A stretch of DNA of 36,062 nucleotides, taken from the NCBI GenBank assembly GCA_031262835.1, contig JAISGY010000016.1:1-36062 (forward strand), in the 5' to 3' direction. Source of the DNA: Ruminococcus sp. Lineage in GTDB: Bacteria > Bacillota > Clostridia > Oscillospirales > Ruminococcaceae. Both the position numbers and the translations under genes were made by a program. The first letter of the stretch is position 1; the number at the start of each line of letters is the position of its first letter. Positions 20,240 to 28,221 of the stretch are shown in pieces. The notes below the pieces were generated by a model. It saw nothing but the letters and a program-made list of their open reading frames with translations. It had not been told where the DNA came from and ran no database searches.

Positions 20240-23200
20240 TTATCTTTTAATAGCCTTTACCCTGTACACGCGGCGTTTTGAACTGCTTCTTATTGTCGGG
20301 GTGGGTTTGGTGAACATTGCTGTGAAGCCCAAGAGCCCGCCGAAGTTGAAGGTGTCCGCGCCTGCTGCTGCAAGGTCAGCGAAGGTGCCGCTTGAGGCGT
20401 CGGTAATTTGGTCTTTGTAGATAACGAAGGCGTAGGGCGAGAAGCTTGTACCGATGAACGAAATTGTCCATGCGCCGTCGATTTCGGTGAGGGTAGAGGG
20501 AAGGATTTCCATCTGGTTCGCGTCGTTGATGTGGAGGACGTTGATGTAGTCGCGGTATTTGGCGAGTTGGTCGGGGATCGGGAGGGTAAATGTTACGCCG
20601 AAACCGGGAGCGGGAACTGCTTCAACGCGGCTTTCGTCATAGTAGACCTTAATGTCGAAGGGGTAGGCGATAAAGCTTTCGATGCCGTTTGCGTAGCCTG
20701 AGAGGGTGTTGCGGACGGCGTTTGTTGACTCACTGCCGGAGCTGATGTAGATGTCAACGTCCTTGTCGTACGCGCCGTGATTGGCGAAGGCGGAGGCAAG
20801 CTCGGAGTGATCCATGCCGTACGGAAGCGCGCCCTTGATTTCGATAATGCGGTCGAGGTCGGTGGGGGAGCCTGTTGTGGGAACGCCGACGACTGTCATT
20901 GAGTAGGGCGAGAGGGTTTGCTTGTTGTTGATGTACTTATAGGCGGCAACCATGTAGGTGTAACGGGTGCCGTTTACGAGGTTGGTGTGGATATAGAGGG
21001 GCTCGGAGGTTACGGCGAGGGGTTCAAACTGAATCTCTGCGTTATTGTAGAGATAGATTATGTAGCCTTCCGCGCCGTCAACCTCTAACCACGACACGTC
21101 AACTTGGCGGTTGCCGTTTGTTGCGGCGAGGTCCTGCGGTTGGGCGAGGGTCATACCGATTGTTACGGTAATCGACTCGGAGCTGCGCCCGGCGGAGGTT
21201 GCCCCGTTCTGCCCGAGGCGGTTCGCGTTAACGGTATAGGTCCAAACTTCGCCGTTTAGGAGGTTGTTGTGGGTGAATGAACCGGTTGAGGTGTTGAATT
21301 CGAGGTTTTGGTTACGGCTTGTTGCGCGGACAGTGTAGCTGTACGCGTCTGCAACCGTTTTCCATGTAAGTGTTGCAATTCCGTCCGTCGTCACAACCTT
21401 AAAGTCGAGAGGTGCGGGGAGGGTTGAGGTTGTGTCTTTGGTTGTGGCGGTGGTGGTTGTGGTTGCGGCGGTTGTCTCGGCGGCTAAAATTGTTGTACGA
21501 ACGGTATCGGAGGGCGCGGAATATTTAGTAACGCCGGCGGCATTTACCGCATAGGCAACGACATAGTAACTCCAAACGTCTCCGCCGCCGAGGTAATCGT
21601 GTTTGAAGCCCGGCGAGGTTACATTCCGTTCGATCTGCCCCGAAGGACCGCTTGCATAGACAATATAGCCCTGTGCGCCTGTAACCGCCGACCAGTTAAC
21701 CTGTGCGGAGTTTACAGCGGGAACGACGGCGATATCGCGGGGTTTCATGAGGAATAACGGGTTGCCGTTTTCGTCGGTGGTGTCGGAGCCGGTGGCTGCG
21801 GGTGTGTACCTCATAACCGCCGATTTTACGGCACTGTAAACGCCGTTTCTGTCAACCGCTTCAATGTAGTAATAAAGTGTTTCGCCGTTCGGAGCATATT
21901 GCTTCAAGTTTATTTCCGTAACAGGCGAAATAGTTTCCTTAGCCTTTTCATATGAACCGGGGGCGTTGGTTGTTGAAACGTAAACATTATAGATTGTATT
22001 AGCGTCCGAAGCTCCGGCGTTTGCGGGTTCTTTCCATTCAACGACAATTTTGCCGTTATTGACAGTAGATACAGGGTCGGGTATCCTCGTCTCTGTCCCT
22101 CCGAGAGAAGGCTGCGCGGAGGTTGGCGGGGTTGCCGTCGGGCTAAAGAACATAATCTTGGATTTTACCGAACTATAGTTATTGTTCATATCTTCCGCAA
22201 CAACATAGAAACACCAATTATTTCCGTCAGTAGGGGTAGCAAAGGCAGCAGACGGGCTGTAAGAGGTAGTTACAATTTTGTGCGCGTCGGTTGAACCGTC
22301 AACATAAGCGTAGACGGTATATTTAACATCAGAATCTACCGCTGAAGCATTTGTCGGAGCCTGCCACGTCATCGTCATAATTGTTTTATCGGAGTTGTAT
22401 GTATAGAGAGGCGCAGGCATTTGAAGACCGAGGGCGGGTTTATCGGGACCGGGGGTAACAGGCGCGGGATATGTCATAACCCCTGTTTTTACGCTTGTGT
22501 AATTGTTGTTTTTATCAACCGCTTCAATGTAGTAATAGAGCGTCTCGCCGGTATGATAAGCGGATATATCAATATCAACGCTCGGTGAAATTGTTTCCTT
22601 AATCCTGACAAACGAGCCGGGGGCGTTAGTTGTTGAAATATAGATATTGTAGACAACATCGGCAGTCGGAGCCGAGGCGTTTACCGGTTCTTGCCAATCA
22701 ACAATCATCCTGCCGCTGTCAGTATTAACGTAAGAATTCGGGTCGGGTATCTTTGTTGTAGTCCCTCCGAGAGAAGGTTTTAAAGGCTCGGGCGGGATTG
22801 CAGTCGGGTCGAAATACATTTCCTTCGATTTTATCTGCGAATAGTTCCCGTTTATATCTTCCGCAACGACATAGAAGTTCCAAACATTGCCGTCGGTAGG
22901 GGTAGCAAAGGTTGCGGTTGTGTTTTTAGTAGACGTTACAGTTCTTACCGGGTCGCTTGAACCATCAATATACGCGTGGATAGTGTATTTTACATCTGCG
23001 TCGGCGGCGGAAGCGTTAGCCGGGGCTTTCCATGTCAGCGTCATCTGCGTTTTATCGGTGCTGTAGGCATAGGTCGGCGCGTCAATCGCCCCGAGAGAAG
23101 GTTTCGCGGGGGTTGGGGGGACGACGGGAGCGGGAACGGTTACTGTGGGAGATTGCGGCGATTCAGGTACACGCACCGGCTCTTTCGGAACGAACGCATT

Positions 23201-25438
23201 GCCGGATAGTACGCCATCAGTCACGGCTTTTTTCGGGATATATTTATATCTATAGGTTGTGCCGTTTGCGGCTGTTTCATCGATATAGGTATATTCGGAA
23301 TTGCTCGGGCTGCCGGGCACTTCGTCAATCTTTACAAATTCGGTTGTAGGTGTGCCGTTTGCGTCATAAGTACGACGGTAAATTTCGTATTTGTCAACGT
23401 AATCGGGCGAAGCGAGTGCCCGGATTCTGATAACTGGTTTCTTCGTAACGGTGTCTAAGGTGACATCGGGAGCGGTGTTAACAGAGGACGGGAGCGTTCC
23501 CGGAATTGCGTCTGCCGTTGTGAGGCTTGCCACGCCGTAATTGTTACCGGCATCAACGGCTGTTACGGAAAATCTGTACTCTGTACCGGGTCTTAGCCCT
23601 CTAACTTTAGCGGGAAGCGAAGAAGCTTTAAATTCGGTAGATGTTTCGGACGGAGACCCATTCGTCATAACGCTGTACGAAATTACATAAGAAGCTGCAG
23701 ATGTAACAGGAGAGGCATTTACGAAAACTGCGTTTGAGTCATCCGAGGCGGGCATAGCGGTAACATTCGCCGGAGCGGGAAGCTGCGGCACAGAAGTAAC
23801 CCTTATTATTAACGGATTACTTTCATGAATTGTATCATCTTCATACGATACCGGGACATTACGGTACGAGGTTACGGCGTAGTAAATCGCACTCGAAAGG
23901 TCAACGCCGACATCGGTGTAGGAAGTCTGTCTGAACGGATAACGCGAATCGGTTGTTGAATCGGGGCTATAGAGACGAAGCCCGTACTCTTTTATGCCGT
24001 CAAGCGTTATGCCGGTTCCCCCCGCAGACGCATACTGCGCCTCTGTCATGCGGTATACAATATACCCTGCCGGATTCGGAGCAGCGGATATTCGATCGGA
24101 AGCTTGCCACGAAACGGTAACGCTGTTCCCCGAAGTTGTATATCTTCCTCCCGTGGGCGGGCTGATGTGGGTAATAATCTTACTGTCAACATTCTCCTGT
24201 CCCTCAATCTCTTTTTTGGTTCTGTCAAAACGATTGCTGAATATGTAGTATTTATCGTTCGCAGAAACATAGTCGATATCCTTATAATCGGCGATTCCTT
24301 TATAAGCTTCAACCCAATAGGTATAAACAGATGTACTTGTAAGGTCAGTATCTTCGTAGGAGTTTACATCTCCGTCCTTTATCGGAATAGTCGTTATAAC
24401 CGTCCCTGTTTCGTTTAAGCGTGTTAAAACATATCCGTTAGCGTCGGGTACTTTGGTCCAAGAAACCGTTGCGGTATTTGTTGCTGTGTCATATCTTGAC
24501 GAAATACGCGCCGGTGTATCAAGATTTACAAATAGTCTGGGGAAATTTATAGAACGGTCGTCTCCGGGGTATTCAAAAGTGTCGGTTGATTCTTGAAAAC
24601 CTTCTGCTACAGCTGCCTGTGTTATGTTTCCGTCCCCGTCACGCTCTTCTGCTTTAGGCAATATACGGTAATACGTCGGTAATCTGTAATAAGGTACAAG
24701 TTTAAATGACCAAGTAATCTGTGCTTGGTTGTTATAGTTAGGAAGCCCAGTTATAAATAATTCTTTGTCGCCTTCGCCGGCATTGAATACCCATGAAGTG
24801 TCCTTAAAGGAGGTGTCGTAATTGTTTGTTATTTCAACAACAACCTTCGATATTATATTCTTTCTATCGGTAGGGTCAGATATAGCTCCCATATTGATTT
24901 TCAATAATACCGAATCATTGCCGTAATCCTCGGTTTTACTTTTAATCGTTATCTGTTGCGAAGCCGCGGTCGGTTTTTGTGTATTAAGTACATAGTAATA
25001 GTTATCGAATTTTCCATCTTGCGTATCATTAACTCTTGCCGATGTTATAGAATAATCAGCAGGATTATCCGATGCCGCCGCAATCCCAATCCCCGCAACC
25101 GGCAAAAACGTAAACACAAAGCAAACACTAAGCATAGCCGAAATAAGGCGGGCGTATGTAGGGCGTTTTGAGGGTTTTATTTTCTTTTCGGGAGGGACGT
25201 CCTGCGAATACATAACGACAGGCGTTGCCGCCGGTGTCCGGGCAGGGCTCTTTTCCGGTTTCGTTGCCTTTTCGGGTTTCACCCTTCTTGCCGGCAAAAT
25301 CATATCAACCCGCAAAGCAATACCATAAAACAGGCGAACGAAAAACGCCGCTATAGCACAGGGCAGAAATAATAACCAATTGCTCCTGCCTTTATCCTTA
25401 AGTTTCTTTAATATTTTCCTTTTTCTCGCAATGTCCAC
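20240..25438 (-). CDS. Fibronectin-III-repeat surface protein (1732 aa)
   Basis: A large secreted protein made mostly of fibronectin type III domains, probably for binding at the cell surface. Start GTG 25438 is chosen because GGAGG lies 9 nt upstream and the promoter -10 box is right next to the upstream in-frame ATG (25477), which has no ribosome binding site. The N-terminus is odd: a basic head, a hydrophobic segment (21-42), a 55-residue Lys/Pro-rich linker, then a second hydrophobic segment (98-122) ending I-A-A-A-S like a signal-peptide cleavage site. FN3-like domains run from about 306 to 1520, including a duplicated two-domain unit (about 780-1217) and a Thr-rich spacer near 1320-1340. 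The C-terminal domain (1523-1690) is followed by a short hydrophobic stretch and a basic tail (S-S-S-K-R-R-V-Y-R-V-K). No LPXTG or SLH is seen. Confidence 0.85.
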   Translation of the reverse strand: MDIARKRKILKKLKDKGRSNWLLFLPCAIAAFFVRLFYGIALRVDMILPARRVKPEKATKPEKSPARTPAATPVVMYSQDVPPEKKIKPSKRPTYARLISAMLSVCFVFTFLPVAGIGIAAASDNPADYSITSARVNDTQDGKFDNYYYVLNTQKPTAASQQITIKSKTEDYGNDSVLLKINMGAISDPTDRKNIISKVVVEITNNYDTSFKDTSWVFNAGEGDKELFITGLPNYNNQAQITWSFKLVPYYRLPTYYRILPKAEERDGDGNITQAAVAEGFQESTDTFEYPGDDRSINFPRLFVNLDTPARISSRYDTATNTATVSWTKVPDANGYVLTRLNETGTVITTIPIKDGDVNSYEDTDLTSTSVYTYWVEAYKGIADYKDIDYVSANDKYYIFSNRFDRTKKEIEGQENVDSKIITHISPPTGGRYTTSGNSVTVSWQASDRISAAPNPAGYIVYRMTEAQYASAGGTGITLDGIKEYGLRLYSPDSTTDSRYPFRQTSYTDVGVDLSSAIYYAVTSYRNVPVSYEDDTIHESNPLIIRVTSVPQLPAPANVTAMPASDDSNAVFVNASPVTSAASYVISYSVMTNGSPSETSTEFKASSLPAKVRGLRPGTEYRFSVTAVDAGNNYGVASLTTADAIPGTLPSSVNTAPDVTLDTVTKKPVIRIRALASPDYVDKYEIYRRTYDANGTPTTEFVKIDEVPGSPSNSEYTYIDETAANGTTYRYKYIPKKAVTDGVLSGNAFVPKEPVRVPESPQSPTVTVPAPVVPPTPAKPSLGAIDAPTYAYSTDKTQMTLTWKAPANASAADADVKYTIHAYIDGSSDPVRTVTSTKNTTATFATPTDGNVWNFYVVAEDINGNYSQIKSKEMYFDPTAIPPEPLKPSLGGTTTKIPDPNSYVNTDSGRMIVDWQEPVNASAPTADVVYNIYISTTNAPGSFVRIKETISPSVDIDISAYHTGETLYYYIEAVDKNNNYTSVKTGVMTYPAPVTPGPDKPALGLQMPAPLYTYNSDKTIMTMTWQAPTNASAVDSDVKYTVYAYVDGSTDAHKIVTTSYSPSAAFATPTDGNNWCFYVVAEDMNNNYSSVKSKIMFFSPTATPPTSAQPSLGGTETRIPDPVSTVNNGKIVVEWKEPANAGASDANTIYNVYVSTTNAPGSYEKAKETISPVTEINLKQYAPNGETLYYYIEAVDRNGVYSAVKSAVMRYTPAATGSDTTDENGNPLFLMKPRDIAVVPAVNSAQVNWSAVTGAQGYIVYASGPSGQIERNVTSPGFKHDYLGGGDVWSYYVVAYAVNAAGVTKYSAPSDTVRTTILAAETTAATTTTTATTKDTTSTLPAPLDFKVVTTDGIATLTWKTVADAYSYTVRATSRNQNLEFNTSTGSFTHNNLLNGEVWTYTVNANRLGQNGATSAGRSSESITVTIGMTLAQPQDLAATNGNRQVDVSWLEVDGAEGYIIYLYNNAEIQFEPLAVTSEPLYIHTNLVNGTRYTYMVAAYKYINNKQTLSPYSMTVVGVPTTGSPTDLDRIIEIKGALPYGMDHSELASAFANHGAYDKDVDIYISSGSESTNAVRNTLSGYANGIESFIAYPFDIKVYYDESRVEAVPAPGFGVTFTLPIPDQLAKYRDYINVLHINDANQMEILPSTLTEIDGAWTISFIGTSFSPYAFVIYKDQITDASSGTFADLAAAGADTFNFGGLLGFTAMFTKPTPTIRSSSKRRVYRVKAIKR
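21790..23098. repeat. Duplicated two-FN3-domain unit of about 650 bp
   Basis: Within the FN3 surface protein a pair of domains (A: Y-S-T-D-K-T-Q-M-T-L-T-W...; B: L-G-G-T-T-T-K-I-P-D-P...) occurs twice in A-B-A-B order, roughly 23098-22430 and 22430-21790 on the minus strand. The copies share long stretches such as S-T-T-N-A-P-G-S and G-E-T-L-Y-Y-Y-I-E-A-V-D, consistent with tandem duplication. Confidence 0.8.
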
Positions 25439-25482
25439 TGTGGAATTCCTCCGAAAAGTAGAGATACTTTTATACATATACG

Positions 25483-25511
25483 ATTATATCATATTTTAGG
25501 GAATTTGTAAA
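25483..25511 (-). promoter_or_regulatory. Sigma-A promoter of the FN3 surface-protein gene
   Basis: Minus strand: TTTACA (25506-25511), a 17-bp spacer and TATAAT (25483-25488). The predicted transcript starts near 25476, which places the ATG at 25477 outside the message and supports the GTG at 25438. Confidence 0.75.
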
Positions 25512-25616
25512 GAGAAAATTTACGGAAATTCAAAAAAATTTTTATTTAGAGTTTATTAATAGTTTTTACATGAAATTTAGCAAAAATGTTGTAAACTATT
25601 ATAAGGAGATGAGAAA

Positions 25617-26078
25617 ATGAACATACTAAAGGCAGATAAAACATATATTAATGTATTGACGGATTTCAGGCTCGAATATCTGTCCGTCGACCACGAACTT
25701 TCCGAAGCGCAGCGAGGACAGTTCTCCGCACAAATTACGGACTACTTCGAGCGGAATTTGGGCAGCGTTTGCGAATGTTTCATAGCAGAGAAAGAAGGCG
25801 TCTTTACGGCGGTTATTTTCCTCATAAAATGCGAGAAGCCCGCGAATTTTGCATTTTCTAACGGAAAAACTGCAATGCTCATGAATGTTTACACGAAACC
25901 GGAATACCGCAAGCAGGGTATTGCATCAAGGCTTCTTGAAGCGGTAATCGACTACGCGAAGTTAGAAGAAATAAGCTGTATCGACCTGTCAGCCACGGTT
26001 ATGGGGCAGCCGCTCTACCTTAAACACGGCTTTTCAATGCGCGGCAACGGCAACTCCGAAATGCGGTTGAAACTTTAG
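25617..26078 (+). CDS. GNAT-family N-acetyltransferase
   Basis: A 153-residue acetyl-CoA-dependent acetyltransferase. The acetyl-CoA-binding motif is visible as P-E-Y-R-K-Q-G-I-A-S-R-L-L (about 97-109), preceded by the beta strand M-L-M-N-V-Y-T and followed by the late motif Y-L-K-H-G-F near the C-terminus. AAGGAG lies 8 nt upstream of the ATG. It is divergent from the FN3 gene and has no operon partner. The acceptor substrate cannot be inferred; small stand-alone GNAT proteins act on many amines. Confidence 0.88.
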   Translation: MNILKADKTYINVLTDFRLEYLSVDHELSEAQRGQFSAQITDYFERNLGSVCECFIAEKEGVFTAVIFLIKCEKPANFAFSNGKTAMLMNVYTKPEYRKQGIASRLLEAVIDYAKLEEISCIDLSATVMGQPLYLKHGFSMRGNGNSEMRLKL

Positions 26079-26149
26079 TGTTGTACAAATTGCACAAAAA
26101 AGCGGCTTAGAAATATGAATAATTCTATCTCTAAACTTGCATTTTGCTA

Positions 26150-26178
26150 TTGACAAGTGAAAAATCGCGTGATATAAT
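26150..26178 (+). promoter_or_regulatory. Consensus sigma-A promoter of the amt gene
   Basis: TTGACA (26150-26155), a 17-bp spacer and TATAAT (26173-26178), with an extended -10 TG at 26170-26171. It matches both consensus hexamers perfectly and is the strongest-looking promoter in the window. Confidence 0.88.
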
Positions 26179-26223
26179 AATAACATAACAAGCGGGCTTT
26201 TAACGGAATAAATCAGTACAACA

Positions 26224-26270
26224 GCGTACATATTGAGGTTAACCCTCTTAATATGTGCGTTTTATGTTTT
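26224..26270 (+). terminator. Terminator-like hairpin inside the amt leader
   Basis: GCGTACATATT (26224-26234) pairs, with G-U pairs, with AATATGTGCGT (26250-26260); GAGG and CCTC extend the stem inward around TTAAC. The stem is followed by TTTTATGTTTTT. Standing about 110 nt before the ATG, it could be an attenuator of amt or the 3' end of a short separate RNA of about 85 nt. Confidence 0.55.
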
Positions 26271-26378
26271 TAAGCTACTTGTTGCAAGTTAACATTATAC
26301 ATATTTCATTTGAAGGAATACGCCGCATACTTGCAACGTCTTGTTAATTATATAGTATAAAATTTTTGAGGTGATATT

Positions 26379-28100
26379 ATGGATTTCACAATTTGGTTCC
26401 TGCTCGGTGCGGCTCTTGTATTCTTTATGCAATGCGGCTTCGCGATGGTAGAGTCAGGATTTACCAGAGCTAAAAACGCCGCAAACATAATAATGAAGAA
26501 CCTTATGGACTTCTGTTTCGGCGCGCTCTGCTTTGTTATCCTCGGCTTCTCGATCATGATGGCGGAAGATTACCTTTTCGGTTTTATCGGCGTCCCGAAC
26601 TTAGGCATCTTCACAGATTACGCGAACTTTGATATGCAAAGCTTCGTATTCAACTTGGTCTTCTGCGCAACGGCTTCAACAATCGTTTCCGGCGCAATGG
26701 CTGAACGTACAAAATTCTCGTCCTACCTTATCTACTGCATAGTTATTTCTCTCGTTGTTTACCCGATAGAAGCCGGCTGGATCTGGAATCCGAACGGCTG
26801 GCTCGCACAGATGGGCTTCATCGACTTCGCGGGCGGCGCAGCAATCCACACTGTCGGCGGTCTCTCAGCTCTCATCGGCGCGGCGTTCCTCGGCGCACGT
26901 ATCGGCAAATACACCACAAACAAAGAGGGCAAGGTCGTTAAGGTTAACGCTATCCCCGGTCACTCCCTCGTAACAGGCGCACTCGGTTGCTTTATCCTCT
27001 GGTTCGGCTGGTACGGATTTAACGGTGCTGCTGCAACAGACACCAACCAGCTTGCGTCAATCTTCTTAACGACAACTCTCGCTCCCGCATTCGCAACAAT
27101 CGCAACCATGACTTACACTTGGATTAAAAACGGAAAACCCGACGTTTCAATGTCCTTAAACGGCTCTCTCGCAGGTCTCGTTGCAATTACGCCGGCTTGT
27201 AACAACGTTGACGCCCTCGGTTCAATCATAATCGGTATCGTTGCCGGTGTCCTCGTTGTTGTTGCAATAGAATTCGTTGATCTAAAACTTCACGTTGATG
27301 ACCCTGTCGGCGCAGTCGGCGTTCACTTCGCGTACGGTATCTGGGGTATCCTCGCGGTTGGTCTCTTCGCAAAGCCCATGACTGTCGGCGACTGGTCTGT
27401 TGATGCCGCAGGTCTCTTCTACGGCGGCGGCTTCAAGCTCCTCGGCGTTCAGGCTCTCGGACTCCTTGCGGTTATCGCTTGGACAACGGTTACAATGGTT
27501 ATAACTTTCGGCGCAATTAAAAAGGTTCGCGGACTCCGCGCAAGCCGCGAAGAAGAACTCCTCGGTCTCGACTCCACAGAACACGGTATCGAAAACGCAT
27601 ACGCGGACTTCCTCCCCATCGCTCACCCCGAACTCGACATCATCGAAGGCGGCAAGAAGAAAAAGTCAACCCCCGTTATCCCCGTTTCTGTCGAAAAAGC
27701 AGTCGAAATTACCAACACTGCAACCGGTTCGCCCGGCACTCTCACAAAAGTTACAATCATCACTCGCCAGTCCATGTTTGAACCCCTCAAACAAGTATTC
27801 GACCAGATCGGCATAACCGGCATAACCGTTACAAATGTTCTCGGTTACGGCTCGCAACACGGCGGTCACAAATACCGCGGCGTAGAAATCGACTCCCAAC
27901 TCCTGCCCAAGATCCAAATCGACGTGGTTATCTCCAAAGTACCCCTCGATACAATGATCCAAGCAGTAAAACAAGTCCTCTACACCGGCAACATCGGCGA
28001 CGGCAAAGTCTTCATCTATGACGTCAAAAACGTTATAAAAATCCGCACAGGCGAAGAAGGCTATGACGCTCTACAAGATGCCGCAATCGGAGACGAGTAA
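26379..28100 (+). CDS. amt: Ammonium transporter fused to a PII (GlnB-like) domain
   Basis: An ammonium channel of the Amt/Rh family joined to its own regulator. Residues 1-390 form the Amt part with eleven or so membrane segments and the two pore histidines, His157 (G-G-A-A-I-H-T-V-G-G) and His316 (V-G-V-H-F-A-Y-G-I-W-G). A charged linker (390-455) leads to a complete PII domain (457-565): T-loop start G-Y-G-S-Q-H-G (Gln493), Y-R-G-V-E, L-L-P-K (Lys511), and the nucleotide-binding T-G-N-I-G-D-G-K (536-543) with K-I-R-T-G-E-E-G. The T-loop is about one residue shorter than GlnB and has Ile504 where GlnB carries the uridylylated Tyr51. GAGGTGAT precedes the ATG. Codon use is strongly C-ending, as in highly expressed genes. 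Separate amtB and glnK genes are the common arrangement; fusions like this are known in some bacteria. Confidence 0.93.
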   Translation: MDFTIWFLLGAALVFFMQCGFAMVESGFTRAKNAANIIMKNLMDFCFGALCFVILGFSIMMAEDYLFGFIGVPNLGIFTDYANFDMQSFVFNLVFCATASTIVSGAMAERTKFSSYLIYCIVISLVVYPIEAGWIWNPNGWLAQMGFIDFAGGAAIHTVGGLSALIGAAFLGARIGKYTTNKEGKVVKVNAIPGHSLVTGALGCFILWFGWYGFNGAAATDTNQLASIFLTTTLAPAFATIATMTYTWIKNGKPDVSMSLNGSLAGLVAITPACNNVDALGSIIIGIVAGVLVVVAIEFVDLKLHVDDPVGAVGVHFAYGIWGILAVGLFAKPMTVGDWSVDAAGLFYGGGFKLLGVQALGLLAVIAWTTVTMVITFGAIKKVRGLRASREEELLGLDSTEHGIENAYADFLPIAHPELDIIEGGKKKKSTPVIPVSVEKAVEITNTATGSPGTLTKVTIITRQSMFEPLKQVFDQIGITGITVTNVLGYGSQHGGHKYRGVEIDSQLLPKIQIDVVISKVPLDTMIQAVKQVLYTGNIGDGKVFIYDVKNVIKIRTGEEGYDALQDAAIGDE

Positions 28101-28116
28101 ACTATAAAAATCAATG

Positions 28117-28148
28117 AACCGCCGAAAATTCTCGGCGGTTTATTTTTG
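28117..28148 (+). terminator. Terminator of the amt gene
   Basis: AACCGCCGA (28117-28125) pairs with TCGGCGGTT (28132-28140) around a 6-nt loop and is followed by TATTTTT. Confidence 0.9.
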
Positions 28149-28160
28149 GTAAAATTATAC

Positions 28161-28189
28161 TTGACTTTCTCGTTTTTTGGGTTTATAAT
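28161..28189 (+). promoter_or_regulatory. Sigma-A promoter of the RNase Z gene
   Basis: TTGACT (28161-28166), a 17-bp spacer and TATAAT (28184-28189), about 33 nt upstream of the ATG. Confidence 0.75.
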
Positions 28190-28221
28190 TATATCTGTAA
28201 TCTTCTATTTCGGAGCTTTAG

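Larger units (their letters stand above)
26079..26378 (+). promoter_or_regulatory. Region with promoter and structured leader of the amt gene
   Basis: No coding frame is seen. The stretch holds a near-perfect promoter (26150-26178) and a predicted 190-nt leader with a long terminator-like hairpin (26224-26270). Complementary segments, GTTGCAAGT (26281-26289) and ACTTGCAAC (26329-26337), follow. The first of these can instead fold locally (ACTTG-TTG-CAAGT, 26277-26289), so two exclusive structures are possible. I recognise no known riboswitch class. Confidence 0.5.

Noticed and set aside
26180-26378. A known riboswitch in the amt leader
   Set aside because: I looked for purine, c-di-GMP and glutamine-type signatures and recognised none; only the hairpins themselves are supported.
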